A stretch of DNA of 64,000 nucleotides, from positions 4,025,001-4,089,000 of the forward strand of contig NZ_CP041191.1 in the NCBI RefSeq assembly GCF_006517275.1. Reading direction: 5' to 3'. The notes under the pieces were generated by a model, which saw only the letters and a list, made by a program, of their open reading frames with translations, was not told the DNA's origin and made no database searches. The position numbers and the translations under genes are program-made. The number at the start of each line of letters is the position of its first letter. Position 1 is the first letter of the stretch. Origin of the DNA: Labrenzia sp. PHM005 (lineage in GTDB: Bacteria > Pseudomonadota > Alphaproteobacteria > Rhizobiales > Stappiaceae). Below, one piece after another: positions 37,293-49,305 of the stretch.

Positions 37293-40124
37293 TTATTCAT
37301 CAGATCCTGAGGAGCTATCCGGTGTTTCTCCACCGTCCCCGTCGTCAGATCCATCGCTGTTCTCGGGCGCGCCATCTTCTTGCGCTTCGCCTTCGGCGCC
37401 CTCTTCCAGCTCTTCATCCTCGTCGACTTCAGAGATGCCTTCGACGGCGACGACCTTTTCATCCTTCGCGGTCTTAAAGACAATCACACCTTGGGTCGCG
37501 CGGCCGGCAATCCGGATACCATCAACTGGGCAACGGATAAGCTGCCCGCCATCGGTCACCAGCATGATCTGATGGCTGTCTTCAACAGGGAACGAGGAAA
37601 TCAATCCACCGTTCCGGTCATTGACGGCCATTGCAGTGATGCCTTTGCCGCCCCGGCCCGTAACCCGGTATTCAAAGGATGACGTCCGTTTGCCGTAGCC
37701 GTTTTCCGAGATGGTCAGGATGATCTGCTCCGCCGCGCTCATTTCCGCATAGCGCTCCTGCGAGAGTTCACCGGCAACAACGCCATCTTCATCGGCACCA
37801 CCGGCATTCTCATCCGCTTCACCACGCATCGCCCGGGAGAGTTTGAGATAAGCAGCCCGCTCTTCTGCATCCACATCAATGTGGTGCAGGATCTGCATGG
37901 AGATGATGCGGTCGCCATCCGCCAACCGAATGCCGCGCACCCCAACCGAATTCCGGCCAGCAAAGACACGAACATCGGTGACCGGGAAGCGGATGCATTG
38001 ACCGAAGTTGGTGGTCAGCATCACATCGGAATGCTCAGAACAGGTGTCGACACCAACAATGCCGTCGCCGTCTTCCAGCTTCATCGCAATCTTACCGTTA
38101 CGGTTGATGTTGACGAAGTCGGACAGCTTGTTCCGCCGGACTGTGCCGCGCACCGTTGCAAACATCACATCGAGGTTTGCCCAGCTTTCCTCATCCTCCG
38201 GCAGTGGCAGGATTGAGGTGATCTGTTCGCCCTGCTCCAACGGCAGCATATTAACCAGAGCTTTACCGCGGGACGTTGGTCCTCCAAGCGGCAGGCGCCA
38301 AACCTTCATCTTGTAGCAAATGCCGCGAGAAGAGAAGAACAGCACCGGTGTATGCGTGTTGGCAACAAAGAGGCGGGTAACAAAATCCTCCTCTTTGGTC
38401 GCCATACCAGAGCGGCCTTTGCCACCCCGACGCTGTGCCCGGTAAGTCGCCAACGGCACGCGTTTGATATATCCGCCGTGAGACACGGTCACGACCATGT
38501 CTTCGCGCTGGATCAAATCTTCTTCGTCGAAGTCCGGTCCGCCTTCGACGATCTCGGTCCGGCGCGGTGTTGCGAACTCTTCCTTGATCTCCAGCATCTC
38601 GTTGCGGACGATTTCCTGGATTCTCGCACGCGAGCGCAGGATATCGAGGTAATCGGAGATTTCCGCGCCGATCTTATTCAGCTCTTCCTCGATCTCGTCC
38701 CGGCCCATCGCGGTCAGGCGTTGCAGGCGGAGATCCAGAATGGCCCGGGCCTGCTCTTCCGACAGCTTGTAGGTGCCGTCTTCCTGCACCATGTGGCGTG
38801 GGTCATCAATCAGGCGGATCAGATCTTCAACGTCCTTGGCCGGCCAGTTCCGTTCCATCAACTGGGCGCGGGCTGTCGCCGGATCGGGCGCGGCCCGGAT
38901 CAGCTTGATAACCTCATCAATGTTGGCAACGGCGATGCCCAAACCAACCAAGATATGCGCGCGATCGCGGCATTTCCGGAGAAGGAAACGGGTCCGTCGC
39001 TGAATCACCTCTTCGCGGAAGGACACAAAGGCCTTCAGCATGTCAGAGAGGTTCATCTGCTCCGGCTTGCCGCCATTCAACGCGACCATATTGGCGCCGA
39101 AAGACGTCTGCAGCTGACTGAAGCGGTAAAGCTGGTTCAGCACAACATCCGGCACCGCGTCGCGTTTCAGCTCGATGACCACCCGCATGCCGGAACGGTC
39201 ACTTTCGTCGCGGATGTCGGAGATACCTTCGACGCGCTTGTCGCGCACCATCTCGGCGATCTTTTCGATCATCGTGGACTTGTTGACCTGATACGGGATT
39301 TCCGAAACGATCAACGCCCAACGGTCCTTGCGGATCTCTTCAGTGTCCACCTTCGCCCGCATGACAACCGAGCCGCGGCCGGTTTCAAAGGCATTGCGAA
39401 TACCTGCACGCCCGAGGATCATCGCACCGGTCGGGAAATCCGGACCCGGCACGATCTGCATCAGTTCTTCCAGGCTCAAGGCCGGGTTTTCCATGATCGC
39501 GATGGCCGCGTCGATCACTTCACCGAGGTTGTGCGGCGGAATATTGGTCGCCATACCGACCGCGATGCCGCCAGCGCCATTGACCAGAAGGTTTGGAAAT
39601 TTTGCCGGCAGGACAACCGGTTCAGATTCCGAGTTGTCGTAGTTTTCCTGAAAATCGACCGTGTCTTTTTCAATGTCGTCTAGGATCCGGTGAGACACCT
39701 TCTCAAGACGGCACTCGGTGTAACGCATCGCCGCGGCAGGATCGCCGTCGATGGAGCCGAAGTTCCCCTGCCCGTCGATCAGCGGCAGACGGAGGGAAAA
39801 GTCCTGCGCCATACGAACCAGGGCATCGTAAATCGCGCTGTCACCATGCGGGTGGTATTTACCCATAACGTCACCGACCACACGGGCCGACTTGCGGTAG
39901 GGTTTGTTCCACTCATAGCCATTTTCATGCATCGAATAGAGGATGCGCCGGTGCACAGGCTTCAAGCCGTCCCGGACATCCGGAAGCGCACGCGACACGA
40001 TCACGCTCATGGCATAATCGAGATAGCTGCGCTTCATTTCATCGACAATGGAGACCGGCTTGATGTCCGACGGAAGCCCGCCTGAAGGGGTGCTGTTGTC
40101 CTGGTCAGCCAAGGAGACACTCAT
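37293..40124 (-). CDS. gyrA: DNA gyrase subunit A
   Basis: Breakage-reunion subunit of gyrase. 943 residues: [21 protein letters not shown], the quinolone-resistance region [18 protein letters not shown] with Ser and Asp at the two usual positions (wild-type pattern), the catalytic tyrosine in [15 protein letters not shown], six beta-pinwheel C-terminal repeats including [11 protein letters not shown] (GyrA box), and a long acidic Glu/Asp/Ser-rich tail of about 40 residues. A 25-residue acidic insert ([16 protein letters not shown]) lies between two C-terminal blades, as in several alphaproteobacteria. Complete. Confidence 0.98.
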   Translation of the reverse strand: MSVSLADQDNSTPSGGLPSDIKPVSIVDEMKRSYLDYAMSVIVSRALPDVRDGLKPVHRRILYSMHENGYEWNKPYRKSARVVGDVMGKYHPHGDSAIYDALVRMAQDFSLRLPLIDGQGNFGSIDGDPAAAMRYTECRLEKVSHRILDDIEKDTVDFQENYDNSESEPVVLPAKFPNLLVNGAGGIAVGMATNIPPHNLGEVIDAAIAIMENPALSLEELMQIVPGPDFPTGAMILGRAGIRNAFETGRGSVVMRAKVDTEEIRKDRWALIVSEIPYQVNKSTMIEKIAEMVRDKRVEGISDIRDESDRSGMRVVIELKRDAVPDVVLNQLYRFSQLQTSFGANMVALNGGKPEQMNLSDMLKAFVSFREEVIQRRTRFLLRKCRDRAHILVGLGIAVANIDEVIKLIRAAPDPATARAQLMERNWPAKDVEDLIRLIDDPRHMVQEDGTYKLSEEQARAILDLRLQRLTAMGRDEIEEELNKIGAEISDYLDILRSRARIQEIVRNEMLEIKEEFATPRRTEIVEGGPDFDEEDLIQREDMVVTVSHGGYIKRVPLATYRAQRRGGKGRSGMATKEEDFVTRLFVANTHTPVLFFSSRGICYKMKVWRLPLGGPTSRGKALVNMLPLEQGEQITSILPLPEDEESWANLDVMFATVRGTVRRNKLSDFVNINRNGKIAMKLEDGDGIVGVDTCSEHSDVMLTTNFGQCIRFPVTDVRVFAGRNSVGVRGIRLADGDRIISMQILHHIDVDAEERAAYLKLSRAMRGEADENAGGADEDGVVAGELSQERYAEMSAAEQIILTISENGYGKRTSSFEYRVTGRGGKGITAMAVNDRNGGLISSFPVEDSHQIMLVTDGGQLIRCPVDGIRIAGRATQGVIVFKTAKDEKVVAVEGISEVDEDEELEEGAEGEAQEDGAPENSDGSDDGDGGETPDSSSGSDE

Positions 40125-40337
40125 TTGTTTGTTATTGCTGAATACTTTATATCCGATTCAACTTCGCGCACCAAATTTGCCGACGTTTTTAAGCTTGCTA
40201 ATAATCCATCAATATCAATAGCTTATAAAAGCTATGCACAGGCATACAGATTCATTTCTAAGGGCTTGTTCGCAGATGCGCCAAATGGCTTATAAAACGC
40301 TCGAAGAAAGACCTTCGCAGACAGCCGGAGACCCGGG

Positions 40338-40973
40338 ATGATCGACTTCTACATCAATGCATTTGCAACGCTGTTTGTGACCATCGACCCGGTTGGATTA
40401 GCGCCGATGTTCCTAGCAATTACCGCGGGAATGAGCCCTAGTGACCGGCGCCATGTCGCAATCCGTGCCACCGTCACCGCCTTAGGTATTCTTGGCATCT
40501 TTTATTTTGCCGGCCAAACAGTGCTGAATGTTCTGGGCATTTCTGTCTCCGCCTTCCGTGTTGCTGGCGGCATCCTTCTCTTCCTGATCGCGATCGAAAT
40601 GATATTCGGCAAACGCCAGGAGCGAAAAAGCGAAACGGCGGAAAAGGCGATAGAGTCTGCAGAATCCAATCATGCGACCATCAACGAACTGGCGATCTTC
40701 CCACTGGCAATCCCACTGATTTCTGGCCCTGCCACTATTTCGGCCATTATCCTCTTGTCCAGTCAGGCACCAGACACCCTCACCTATGCCGGCCTTGGTG
40801 GTGTCATCGTAGTGATCCTATTGAGCTGCTTGGGCGCTTTTTTGCTCGCCGACCGAATTGAGCGCGTCTTCGGAGACACGGCCCAGCTGGTCATCACCCG
40901 GCTGCTCGGCGTCCTCTTGGCGGCGCTGTCAGTGCAATTCGTTGCAGATGGGATCCTGGCGTTTTTGGCGTAG
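40338..40973 (+). CDS. MarC-family integral membrane protein
   Basis: 211 residues with six hydrophobic segments. It begins FYINAFATLFVTIDPVGLAPMFLAITAG and contains FRVAGGILLFLIAIEMIFG and a central PLAIPLISGPATISAIIL, the hallmark of MarC/UPF0056. The family's transport function is unproven. Single gene with GGAG upstream; the stop codon lies five bases before the end of the convergent gene. Confidence 0.93.
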   Translation: MIDFYINAFATLFVTIDPVGLAPMFLAITAGMSPSDRRHVAIRATVTALGILGIFYFAGQTVLNVLGISVSAFRVAGGILLFLIAIEMIFGKRQERKSETAEKAIESAESNHATINELAIFPLAIPLISGPATISAIILLSSQAPDTLTYAGLGGVIVVILLSCLGAFLLADRIERVFGDTAQLVITRLLGVLLAALSVQFVADGILAFLA

Positions 40974-40977
40974 AGAA

Positions 40978-41355
40978 CTAACGGGGCAATTTCAGCTCAA
41001 ACTCCTGCGGCGACACACCGTGGACACTGTCGCGAGCCTTGATGATGACCTCATGTGTTCCGTCTGGCACTTCGACACCCGACAAGGAGCGGGTAAACGG
41101 CTGTTCATTGACGTGCGGATGCGCCAAAACGCGCTTGCCGAGCAAAGTGCCGTCGGGCGCATAGACTTCCCAAAGGTCGGCGTAGTGATCCCAGCCAGTA
41201 TCGGCATGAAGGAGGGTCACATCGAACCGCCATGTTTTGTCAGCCGCCTGGCTGGCTTCCGCTTTGACGATCTTGACGTCACCTGCTCTGGCGTTGCTTA
41301 GGGCAGCCATCGTTCCAATCAGTGTCAATGCAATAAGGGCACTCAGAAAACGCAT
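40978..41355 (-). CDS. conserved exported protein of unknown function
   Basis: 125 residues with a clear signal peptide (LSALIALTLIGTMAALSNARAG) and a compact beta-rich domain: WRFDVTLLHADTGWDHYADLWEVYAPDGTLLGKRVLAHPHVNEQPFT. The His-containing HPHVNEQPF block and the DTGWDHYAD stretch look conserved, but I do not recognise a named family. Periplasmic location is inferred. It stands alone, convergent with marC and divergent from the DksA-like gene. Confidence 0.75.
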   Translation of the reverse strand: MRFLSALIALTLIGTMAALSNARAGDVKIVKAEASQAADKTWRFDVTLLHADTGWDHYADLWEVYAPDGTLLGKRVLAHPHVNEQPFTRSLSGVEVPDGTHEVIIKARDSVHGVSPQEFELKLPR

Positions 41356-41536
41356 CTTTCAAATCCATAAAACACTCGAGGAAGCCAACCTTACGAGGCT
41401 ACCAGAAGATGCAAAGTCACAACTCTGTTAGCAGGCCGCCCGAGCCTGGCGATGCACTGACTGTCATTTGAAACAGTCACGACTTGCAATTTGAGTTCGG
41501 GTTCGCGCACTCTTCTTGAAAACCATGGAGGGTGAC

Positions 41537-41863
41537 ATGAACGAAGAGGCCGTCCGTGAGACGCTACGTGGACTTCGTGCCGACCTCGTAGCTATCAGTG
41601 AGATCGCTGAAGAGGCCCGGGCAACGGTGATGCTTGATCAGCAGTCGGTCGGCCGCTTGTCGCGCATGGATGCGCTCCAGGGACAAGCCATGGCGCAAGC
41701 GTCAGAACGCCAGCGGCGGGCGGATATTCAGAGGATTGATGCCGCGCTCAAACGGCTCGATGACGGTGATTATGGCTATTGCGTCGACTGCGGTGAAGAA
41801 ATTTCGGAAAAACGTTTGGGAGTTGACCCTGCGGCAGCCTTTTGTATCCGCTGCGCCAAATAG
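41537..41863 (+). CDS. DksA/TraR-family C4 zinc-finger protein
   Basis: 108 residues: an N-terminal coiled-coil helix pair (AVRETLRGLRADLVAISEIAEEAR ... MAQASERQRRADIQRIDAAL) and a C-terminal four-cysteine finger DYGYCVDCGEEISEKRL ... FCIRCAK. DksA-type proteins bind RNA polymerase's secondary channel; this short form resembles TraR or general-stress DksA-like proteins. ATG 41537 is chosen because GGAGGG sits five bases upstream; ATG 41525 is also in frame. Confidence 0.9.
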   Translation: MNEEAVRETLRGLRADLVAISEIAEEARATVMLDQQSVGRLSRMDALQGQAMAQASERQRRADIQRIDAALKRLDDGDYGYCVDCGEEISEKRLGVDPAAAFCIRCAK

Positions 41864-41867
41864 TTTT

Positions 41868-42401
41868 TTAAGATATAAGACCGCGTAATTGCCGAAGCCA
41901 GGTACTGACTTCCAAAGACACTGTTTCAATGGGAAATTCCGCCAGCGACGTCTCCGTCCAAGCCCGTTCGGGAGTCAGTTTCAATTCTAAGGTTTCAAGT
42001 TCGGCGAGCTGGTCAGAGGTCAAAGGTAACGACCGGGCAGCCCGCAGCAAGACTATCTGTTCATGAATGCGTCTGAGAACGGACAAGGCCGCGCCCATCC
42101 GGTGCATCAAGGCTGGGTTTCCCCGCCAACTCAGCCCGCCAAAAACTTCCTGTGAAATACGCTGTCCGGCTCCGTAACAGGTGTAGGTGACGCAGCCTTG
42201 AAACCCGCGTTCAGCCCGATTGGAAAAAATGGAACAGCCGTTGTCCGCACTGAGGTTGGGACAAACCTCGCCCGCCGCCTTGTCGATGCCAAAGGATTCC
42301 GATTTATCAAACGCAAACACGGCGCAGCAAAGTGCGGCACAATTGGAACAATCGGGTTCCAGATTGATCGTATCGACTGGATCGAACGAGCTGCCGCTCA
42401 T
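41868..42401 (-). CDS. cysteine-rich protein with a CxxCxxxCC metal-binding-like motif
   Basis: 177-residue soluble protein. The N-terminal third has DCSNCAALCC, then EVCPNL, GCSIFSNR and GFQGCVTYTCYGAGQ, eight or more cysteines in an order like the YkgJ/UPF0153 zinc- or iron-chelating proteins. The rest is helical. I chose the ATG at 42401 because the open frame further up (to 42479) runs through the guaA terminator and overlaps guaA. Metal binding is inference from cysteine spacing. Confidence 0.7.
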   Translation of the reverse strand: MSGSSFDPVDTINLEPDCSNCAALCCAVFAFDKSESFGIDKAAGEVCPNLSADNGCSIFSNRAERGFQGCVTYTCYGAGQRISQEVFGGLSWRGNPALMHRMGAALSVLRRIHEQIVLLRAARSLPLTSDQLAELETLELKLTPERAWTETSLAEFPIETVSLEVSTWLRQLRGLIS

Positions 42402-42416
42402 GGTTTGACGGAGTCC

Positions 42417-42457
42417 TTCAAAAAACAAAAACCGCGACATGATCCCATATCGCGGTT
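42417..42457 (-). terminator. rho-independent terminator of guaA
   Basis: On the minus strand AACCGCGA / TCGCGGTT with a 12-base loop is followed by TTTGTTTTTTG. It begins nine bases past the guaA stop codon and ends just before the start chosen for the cysteine-rich gene, which argues against the longer forms of that gene. Confidence 0.88.
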
Positions 42458-42465
42458 CAAAAGTC

Positions 42466-44040
42466 CTATTCCCACTCAATTGTTCCCGGAGGCTTTGAGG
42501 TGATGTCGTAGGTCACCCGGTTGATGCCTTCGACCTCGTTGATGATCCGGGTCGCGGTTTCGCCAAGGAACTCGTGCGTGAACGGATAGTAGTCCGCGGT
42601 CATGCCGTCGACGGAGGTCACGGCACGGAGCGCACAGGCATAGTCGTAGGTCCGGCCATCGCCCATCACACCGACCGTGCGGACAGGCAAGATCGCAACA
42701 AACGCCTGCCAGATCTCGTCATAAAGGCCATGCTTGCGGATCTGGTCGATATAGACCGCATCTGCCTTGCGCAGGATCTCCAGCTTGTCGCGGGTGATTT
42801 CGCCCGGGCAACGGATGGCAAGGCCCGGTCCCGGGAACGGGTGGCGGCCGATGAAGCTGTCCGGTAGGCCAAGTTCGCGGCCAAGCGCCCTCACCTCATC
42901 TTTGAAGAGCTCACGCAGCGGCTCGACGAGCTTGAGACCCATTTTTTCCGGCAGGCCGCCAACATTGTGGTGGGACTTGATCGTCACAGACGGGCCACCA
43001 GAGAAGCTGACACTCTCGATCACATCTGGATAAAGCGTGCCTTGGGCGAGGAACTCTGCGCCTTCGATCTCGTTGGCGTGCTTTTGGAACACGTCGATGA
43101 ACAGCTTGCCAATGATCTTACGCTTGGTTTCCGGGTCCGACTGGCCGTCCAACTCGCCCAGGAACAGATCGCTCTCATCAGCATGGATCAACGGGATGTT
43201 GTAGTTGTCCCGGAACATGGAGACGACTTCGTCTGCTTCGTTCTGACGGAGCAAACCGTGGTCAACGAACACGCAAGTTAGCTGATCGCCGATCGCTTCA
43301 TGGATCAAAACGGCCGCAACTGAGCTGTCGACGCCGCCGGACAGGCCACAGATGACCTTCTTGTCGCCAACCTGCGCGCGGATCTTTTCGATCGCGTCGT
43401 CCTTATAGGCGCCCATGGTCCAATCGCCGGAGAACCCTGCGAGCTTGATGAAGTTCCCATAAAGCGTCTTGCCGTTCGGCGTGTGGTGCACTTCCGGGTG
43501 GAACTGAACCGCATAAAAGTTCCGGCTGGCGTCGGCCGTGATGGCATAGGGCGCATTTGGCGAGGTGCCATAGACTTCAAATCCGGGCGCCAATTCTGCG
43601 ACGTGATCGCCGTGGCTCATCCAGACCTGTTCTTTTCCGTCTTGGAACCATCCTTTCAGGATAGACAGATCCGCCTCAGCCGGTGTCACGAAGGCCCGGC
43701 CGAATTCTGCCGTGCCGCCGCCACCGGAAATCTTGCCGCCTTCAACCCGGCCGCCCAGCTGCTGCATCATCACTTGCTGGCCGTAACAAATACCTAGGAT
43801 CGGCACTCCGAGACTGTAAACCGTTTCCGGCGGGCGCGGGGATCCTTCCCGGGTCACGGAATCTGGACCACCGGAGAAGATCACGGCCTTCGGCTTGAAC
43901 TCCGCCAAGAATGCGTCGGAAACGTTCTGATACGGGTGGATTTCACAGTAGACATTCAACTCACGCAGGCGCCGCGCGATCAGCTGCGTCACTTGCGAAC
44001 CGAAGTCGATGATAAGGAGGCGGTCATGATGATGTGTCAT
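42466..44040 (-). CDS. guaA: GMP synthase (glutamine-hydrolysing)
   Basis: Converts XMP to GMP with ATP and glutamine. 524 residues: class I amidotransferase domain with nucleophile [28 protein letters not shown] pyrophosphatase domain with the P-loop [18 protein letters not shown]; dimerisation domain ending [17 protein letters not shown]. All catalytic residues are present. Single gene with a strong terminator. The preceding 260 bases contain no supported gene. Confidence 0.98.
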   Translation of the reverse strand: MTHHHDRLLIIDFGSQVTQLIARRLRELNVYCEIHPYQNVSDAFLAEFKPKAVIFSGGPDSVTREGSPRPPETVYSLGVPILGICYGQQVMMQQLGGRVEGGKISGGGGTAEFGRAFVTPAEADLSILKGWFQDGKEQVWMSHGDHVAELAPGFEVYGTSPNAPYAITADASRNFYAVQFHPEVHHTPNGKTLYGNFIKLAGFSGDWTMGAYKDDAIEKIRAQVGDKKVICGLSGGVDSSVAAVLIHEAIGDQLTCVFVDHGLLRQNEADEVVSMFRDNYNIPLIHADESDLFLGELDGQSDPETKRKIIGKLFIDVFQKHANEIEGAEFLAQGTLYPDVIESVSFSGGPSVTIKSHHNVGGLPEKMGLKLVEPLRELFKDEVRALGRELGLPDSFIGRHPFPGPGLAIRCPGEITRDKLEILRKADAVYIDQIRKHGLYDEIWQAFVAILPVRTVGVMGDGRTYDYACALRAVTSVDGMTADYYPFTHEFLGETATRIINEVEGINRVTYDITSKPPGTIEWE

Positions 44041-44302
44041 GGCGAGCTTCTACCTGCCTTTTTATCGAAATTGAACCCGGTTTTTTGCCGTAGACAGCTC
44101 CCGCACAAGATTCTTGTTTTTTTGGGTAGGGCAGCAGAAAAAGCCGGATGCGCAGAACCCATGAAGAAAAACCAGCTGGAGAAGCTGTGTACGGTTGGAT
44201 TTGGCGTTTGCGCGCGCCTTTGCCACTGCCGTAGGTTAACGAAAGCCTATTCGCTCACCGCTCAGGCTATCCAAAACGCCCGTTAGGACCGCAACACCCA
44301 TC

Positions 44303-45535
44303 ATGACCGCAGCAGCCCGCGAAATTTTTGATCAAGCCATCGCCCTGGAAACGTCAGGCGATCTTCAAAAAGCGCTCGCAGCCTATCTCCGGGCCAGTGA
44401 AATGCTGCCGCATGATACGGAAATCTCCTATCGCGCCGCGTCAGTCCTTCTGCGCACTGGGCAACTCGAAGAGGCCCAGTCCCGTCTGCGCCGCATTATC
44501 TTTGCCGAACCCACGCACCTCAATGCCCGGTCCAGCCTGGCCAATTGCCAGTTGCTGCTGAACGATCTGGATTTGGCCGAAGGCAATTTCCGGGAAGTGC
44601 TGGATCAAGTCCCCGATCACAAAAACGCTCTTTACGGCTTGGCGAGTGTGCTGTTGAAACGCGGCCGCGCAACTTCCGCAGAACCGGTCGCAAAGCAGCT
44701 GCTGGAGCATATGCCCGACAGCCCCGTTGCGCTCTCGCTCTTTGCCGACATTCAAGAGAAAACCGGTAAAGGCACTCAAGCCGTCGCGAATTACCGCAAG
44801 GTGCTCAAGACAGCGCCGAACCACGTTCCGGCTCTGCTCGGCCTATCCCAAGCCCTACTCAAAACCAAACGTTACGACGATGTCATCGCGTTTACGGTTC
44901 GTGCGGCTGAACAGTCTCCGGATGAAGCGGCAGCTTTCGATATGTTGAGCCAGGCTCTTGAGGCCCGTGGCGATTATCAGGATGCGCTTGAAGCCGGACA
45001 GGAAGCCTTGCGCCTCGCCCCTGATAATCCCGGCCAATTGACACGGCTGAGTGTCTTGACCCGCAAACTCGGCGATTATCCGAAGGCGCTGGCCTACGCA
45101 CTTCAAGCCCACGATGCAGACCCTACAAACCGGGCGCCGCTGAACGCCCTTGGTTCCGCATTGGCTGCATTGAAATATCCGAATGAGGCCCGGTCAGTTC
45201 TCACCGGCACGACCGAACTCGACCAGAAAGTCCGCAAGCTCGCTGAAGAGCTGTCTGCGCCCGTTGAGACCGAAGCGGCTCAGGATGTTACTAGCGGATT
45301 TGAATCTCAGCAGGAGGCAGCGCCGGTCGGAATCGGATTGAACGATGCTGTCCGACCCTCAAGAGGAGCAGCTTCTTCAAAGATGTTATCCACGGACAAC
45401 CTGGGAACGCTAAAATCCGTGCCGGATAGTGCACCAAAGCCAGCGGCAGCTGCAGAGGCTAAACCGGCCTTTGGTTCCGGAAGAGACGATCCCTTGCCCA
45501 ATGTGCTCGGCTTGACCCGCCGGGATGTGTCCTAG
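44303..45535 (+). CDS. tetratricopeptide-repeat protein
   Basis: 410 residues, made of about nine TPR units over residues 1-310 (for example DLQKALAAYLRASEMLPHDTE, DAARS-like GQLEEAQSRLRRIIFAEPTH, DLAEGNFREVLDQVPDHKNAL, AVANYRKVLKTAPNHVPAL, DYPKALAYALQAHDADPTN), followed by a 100-residue Ala/Pro/Ser-rich tail with no fold signature. No signal peptide, so cytoplasmic. TPR proteins mediate protein contacts; no specific partner is indicated. Convergent with the rRNA methyltransferase gene. Confidence 0.88.
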   Translation: MTAAAREIFDQAIALETSGDLQKALAAYLRASEMLPHDTEISYRAASVLLRTGQLEEAQSRLRRIIFAEPTHLNARSSLANCQLLLNDLDLAEGNFREVLDQVPDHKNALYGLASVLLKRGRATSAEPVAKQLLEHMPDSPVALSLFADIQEKTGKGTQAVANYRKVLKTAPNHVPALLGLSQALLKTKRYDDVIAFTVRAAEQSPDEAAAFDMLSQALEARGDYQDALEAGQEALRLAPDNPGQLTRLSVLTRKLGDYPKALAYALQAHDADPTNRAPLNALGSALAALKYPNEARSVLTGTTELDQKVRKLAEELSAPVETEAAQDVTSGFESQQEAAPVGIGLNDAVRPSRGAASSKMLSTDNLGTLKSVPDSAPKPAAAAEAKPAFGSGRDDPLPNVLGLTRRDVS

Positions 45536-45553
45536 CCCCGGTTCGGATTTTGT

Positions 45554-46846
45554 TTAAGAAACACGTTCCAATATCGCGACAAAGAAACCATCGGTGCCAG
45601 TTGATGCCGGTGTCAATGTGAGATCGCCTCGTCCGGTCACATATGCCGGTTCGGCTTTTCCTTCGAGCTGGTTCCGCCATACATCCTGGGCAGATACAGA
45701 TTTAAACTCGGGATTATCCGTCAGGAATCGATCAACCTGGCCACTGTTTTCTTCTGGCAACACTGAACATGTCGCGTAGATTAGACGTCCGCCTACTTTC
45801 ACATATTCTTTTGCGTTTGCAAGAACATGTTGCTGGTCTTTAATGCGATCATTTAACGCTTTTTCGGTCAACTTCCATTTGGAATCTGGCCGCCGGCGCC
45901 AAACGCCAGTACCGGTGCAAGGTGCATCGATGAACACAAGATCCATCTGGCCTTCCAGATCCTCAAGATTGGAGCTCGCCGGATCGCGCACTTGGATGTT
46001 CCTGACCCCTGCCCTCTGCAAACGCTCATGGATCGGCGCAAGCCGCAACCGGTCTGCGTCATAGGCGTACAGCTGGCCTTTGTTTTCCATGGCAGCTGCC
46101 AATGCCAAGGTCTTACCGCCGCCGCCAGCGCAATAATCCAGCACCTGGAAACCGGGTTCGGCCTTGGCCAGAAGAGCGGCCAATTGACTGGCTTCGTCTT
46201 GAAGGTCGAACCAGCCTTTGCGGTAACCTTCTTCGGCTTGAACATGCGGCATCCGCCCAAGACCCGGTTTGGCTTCAATCCGCATTCCAAGTGGCGACAG
46301 TTTGGTGGCTTCAGCACCTGCATGTGCAAGCTTTTTCAAAAGCTTACCGCGTTCAGACTTCAGTGTGTTGACCCGCATGTCGACCGGCGCACGCTCAGAC
46401 AAGGCCCGGCCTTCCTCAACTGCCTTTTCACCGAACACATCTTCAAACTTCGGCCACAGCCATTCCGGTACATCTGCAGCCTGCCAAGGCTGCATGTCTT
46501 CAGATGTTCCGTCCGACAGCCGCGCGGTTTCATCTTCGCTCAAAGGTTCTGGAGCATGCCGATCATCGGTCATAACCGTGGTCAGCGCCTCAAGACCCTT
46601 GTCCCACGTTAGAACATAGGTTGCCAGTGCCAGCGCCCGGGGCGAATCGTCCTGCATGATGGCTGCAAGTGACGCGCGGTTGCGCAGTGCATCAAACACA
46701 AGATTACCGATGACGGTCCGGTCACCGGACCCGGCAAAGCGGTGCGCCGCGCCCCATTCTTTCAGGGCGACCTGAACCGGCCGGTGACGGCGTTCGACTT
46801 CTTCTAATACTTCAATCGCCGCCGCGAGGCGTCCGCCGTCTTTCAT
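45554..46846 (-). CDS. RsmB/NOP-family RNA cytosine-C5 methyltransferase
   Basis: 430 residues with a NusB-like N-terminal domain (AAIEVLEEVERRHRPVQVALKEWGA) and a SAM-dependent methyltransferase domain: LDYCAGGGGKTLALAAAMENKG (SAM loop), FIDAPCTGTGVWRRRPD (PCT motif) and YATCSVLPEENSGQVDRFL (TCS catalytic cysteine). It probably methylates 16S rRNA (C967 in E. coli), but orthology is not certain. ATG 46846 follows AAGGG by six bases; the upstream extension to 46888 is not conserved. Confidence 0.92.
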   Translation of the reverse strand: MKDGGRLAAAIEVLEEVERRHRPVQVALKEWGAAHRFAGSGDRTVIGNLVFDALRNRASLAAIMQDDSPRALALATYVLTWDKGLEALTTVMTDDRHAPEPLSEDETARLSDGTSEDMQPWQAADVPEWLWPKFEDVFGEKAVEEGRALSERAPVDMRVNTLKSERGKLLKKLAHAGAEATKLSPLGMRIEAKPGLGRMPHVQAEEGYRKGWFDLQDEASQLAALLAKAEPGFQVLDYCAGGGGKTLALAAAMENKGQLYAYDADRLRLAPIHERLQRAGVRNIQVRDPASSNLEDLEGQMDLVFIDAPCTGTGVWRRRPDSKWKLTEKALNDRIKDQQHVLANAKEYVKVGGRLIYATCSVLPEENSGQVDRFLTDNPEFKSVSAQDVWRNQLEGKAEPAYVTGRGDLTLTPASTGTDGFFVAILERVS

Positions 46847-46902
46847 GGCACACCCTTTGGATAGAGCCGGTTTATACCGGCTCCACACTAAACAAAATTG
46901 AT

Positions 46903-48591
<1,689 letters not shown>

Positions 48592-48594
48592 CTA

Positions 48595-49305
48595 TCAATC
48601 GCTTTCCAGATCGCTGCCGCGAAACCCTTTGGCGATCACATATAGTTCCGGGCTTTCCTTGCGGCTTGCCGGCGGTTTCAAATGCGCAACGGATTTGAAC
48701 TCGCGTTTCAGGTCCTGAAGCATGGCGTTTTCCGTGCCACCGCGGAACACTTTGGCCAGGAACGATCCGCCCGGCACCAAGTTGCGGCGGGCAAAATCAA
48801 TCGCGATCTCAAAAAGATGCGTTGTGCGCAAGTGATCTGTCTGTTTGTGACCGGTTGTCGGGGCGGCCATATCTGACAGCACGACATCCGGCTTGTGCCC
48901 GCCGAGGGCTTCCATCAGGAGTGCCGGTGCATCGTCATCCAGAAAATCTTTCTTCAGGAAGACGGAGCCGCGCACATGATCCATGTCGAGGTAATCAATG
49001 CCGACAACCTTCGGCGATTCGACGCTTGATTGCACACGTTCAACGGCCACTTGGCACCAGCCTCCCGGTGCGCAGCCCAAATCGACCACCCGGTAACCGG
49101 GTTTGAGCAGCTTATGCTTGTCATCCATTTCGATCAGCTTGTAAGCCGCCCGCGACCGGTAGCCATCAATTTTTGCCCGGCGCACATAAGGATCGTTCAG
49201 CTGACGGGATAACCAGCGCGTGGACGACTCGCGCCGGCCAGCGGACGTCTTGACTTTGACGTGGAGGCCACGGTCGCCGGAGCCTCTTTTTTTCGATCCA
49301 CTCAT
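48595..49305 (-). CDS. rlmE: 23S rRNA 2'-O-ribose methyltransferase RlmE
   Basis: Methylates U2552 of 23S rRNA (RrmJ/FtsJ family). 236 residues with [41 protein letters not shown] (SAM motif and first catalytic Lys), [21 protein letters not shown] (Asp), [12 protein letters not shown] (Lys) and [17 protein letters not shown] (Glu). The N-terminal 30 residues are basic ([16 protein letters not shown]). Its ATG overlaps the stop codon of the Ppx/GppA gene by four bases, the usual alphaproteobacterial pairing. Confidence 0.96.
   Translation of the reverse strand: MSGSKKRGSGDRGLHVKVKTSAGRRESSTRWLSRQLNDPYVRRAKIDGYRSRAAYKLIEMDDKHKLLKPGYRVVDLGCAPGGWCQVAVERVQSSVESPKVVGIDYLDMDHVRGSVFLKKDFLDDDAPALLMEALGGHKPDVVLSDMAAPTTGHKQTDHLRTTHLFEIAIDFARRNLVPGGSFLAKVFRGGTENAMLQDLKREFKSVAHLKPPASRKESPELYVIAKGFRGSDLESD

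Noticed and set aside
38352..39683. 443-codon plus-strand open frame
   Set aside because: Antisense shadow inside gyrA, without a ribosome-binding site or family features.
42402..42479. longer N-terminus of the cysteine-rich gene
   Set aside because: This stretch overlaps guaA and spans the guaA terminator, so it is unlikely to be translated.
44041..44302. possible guanine-type riboswitch before guaA
   Set aside because: No recognisable riboswitch core or terminator/antiterminator pair was found in the leader.
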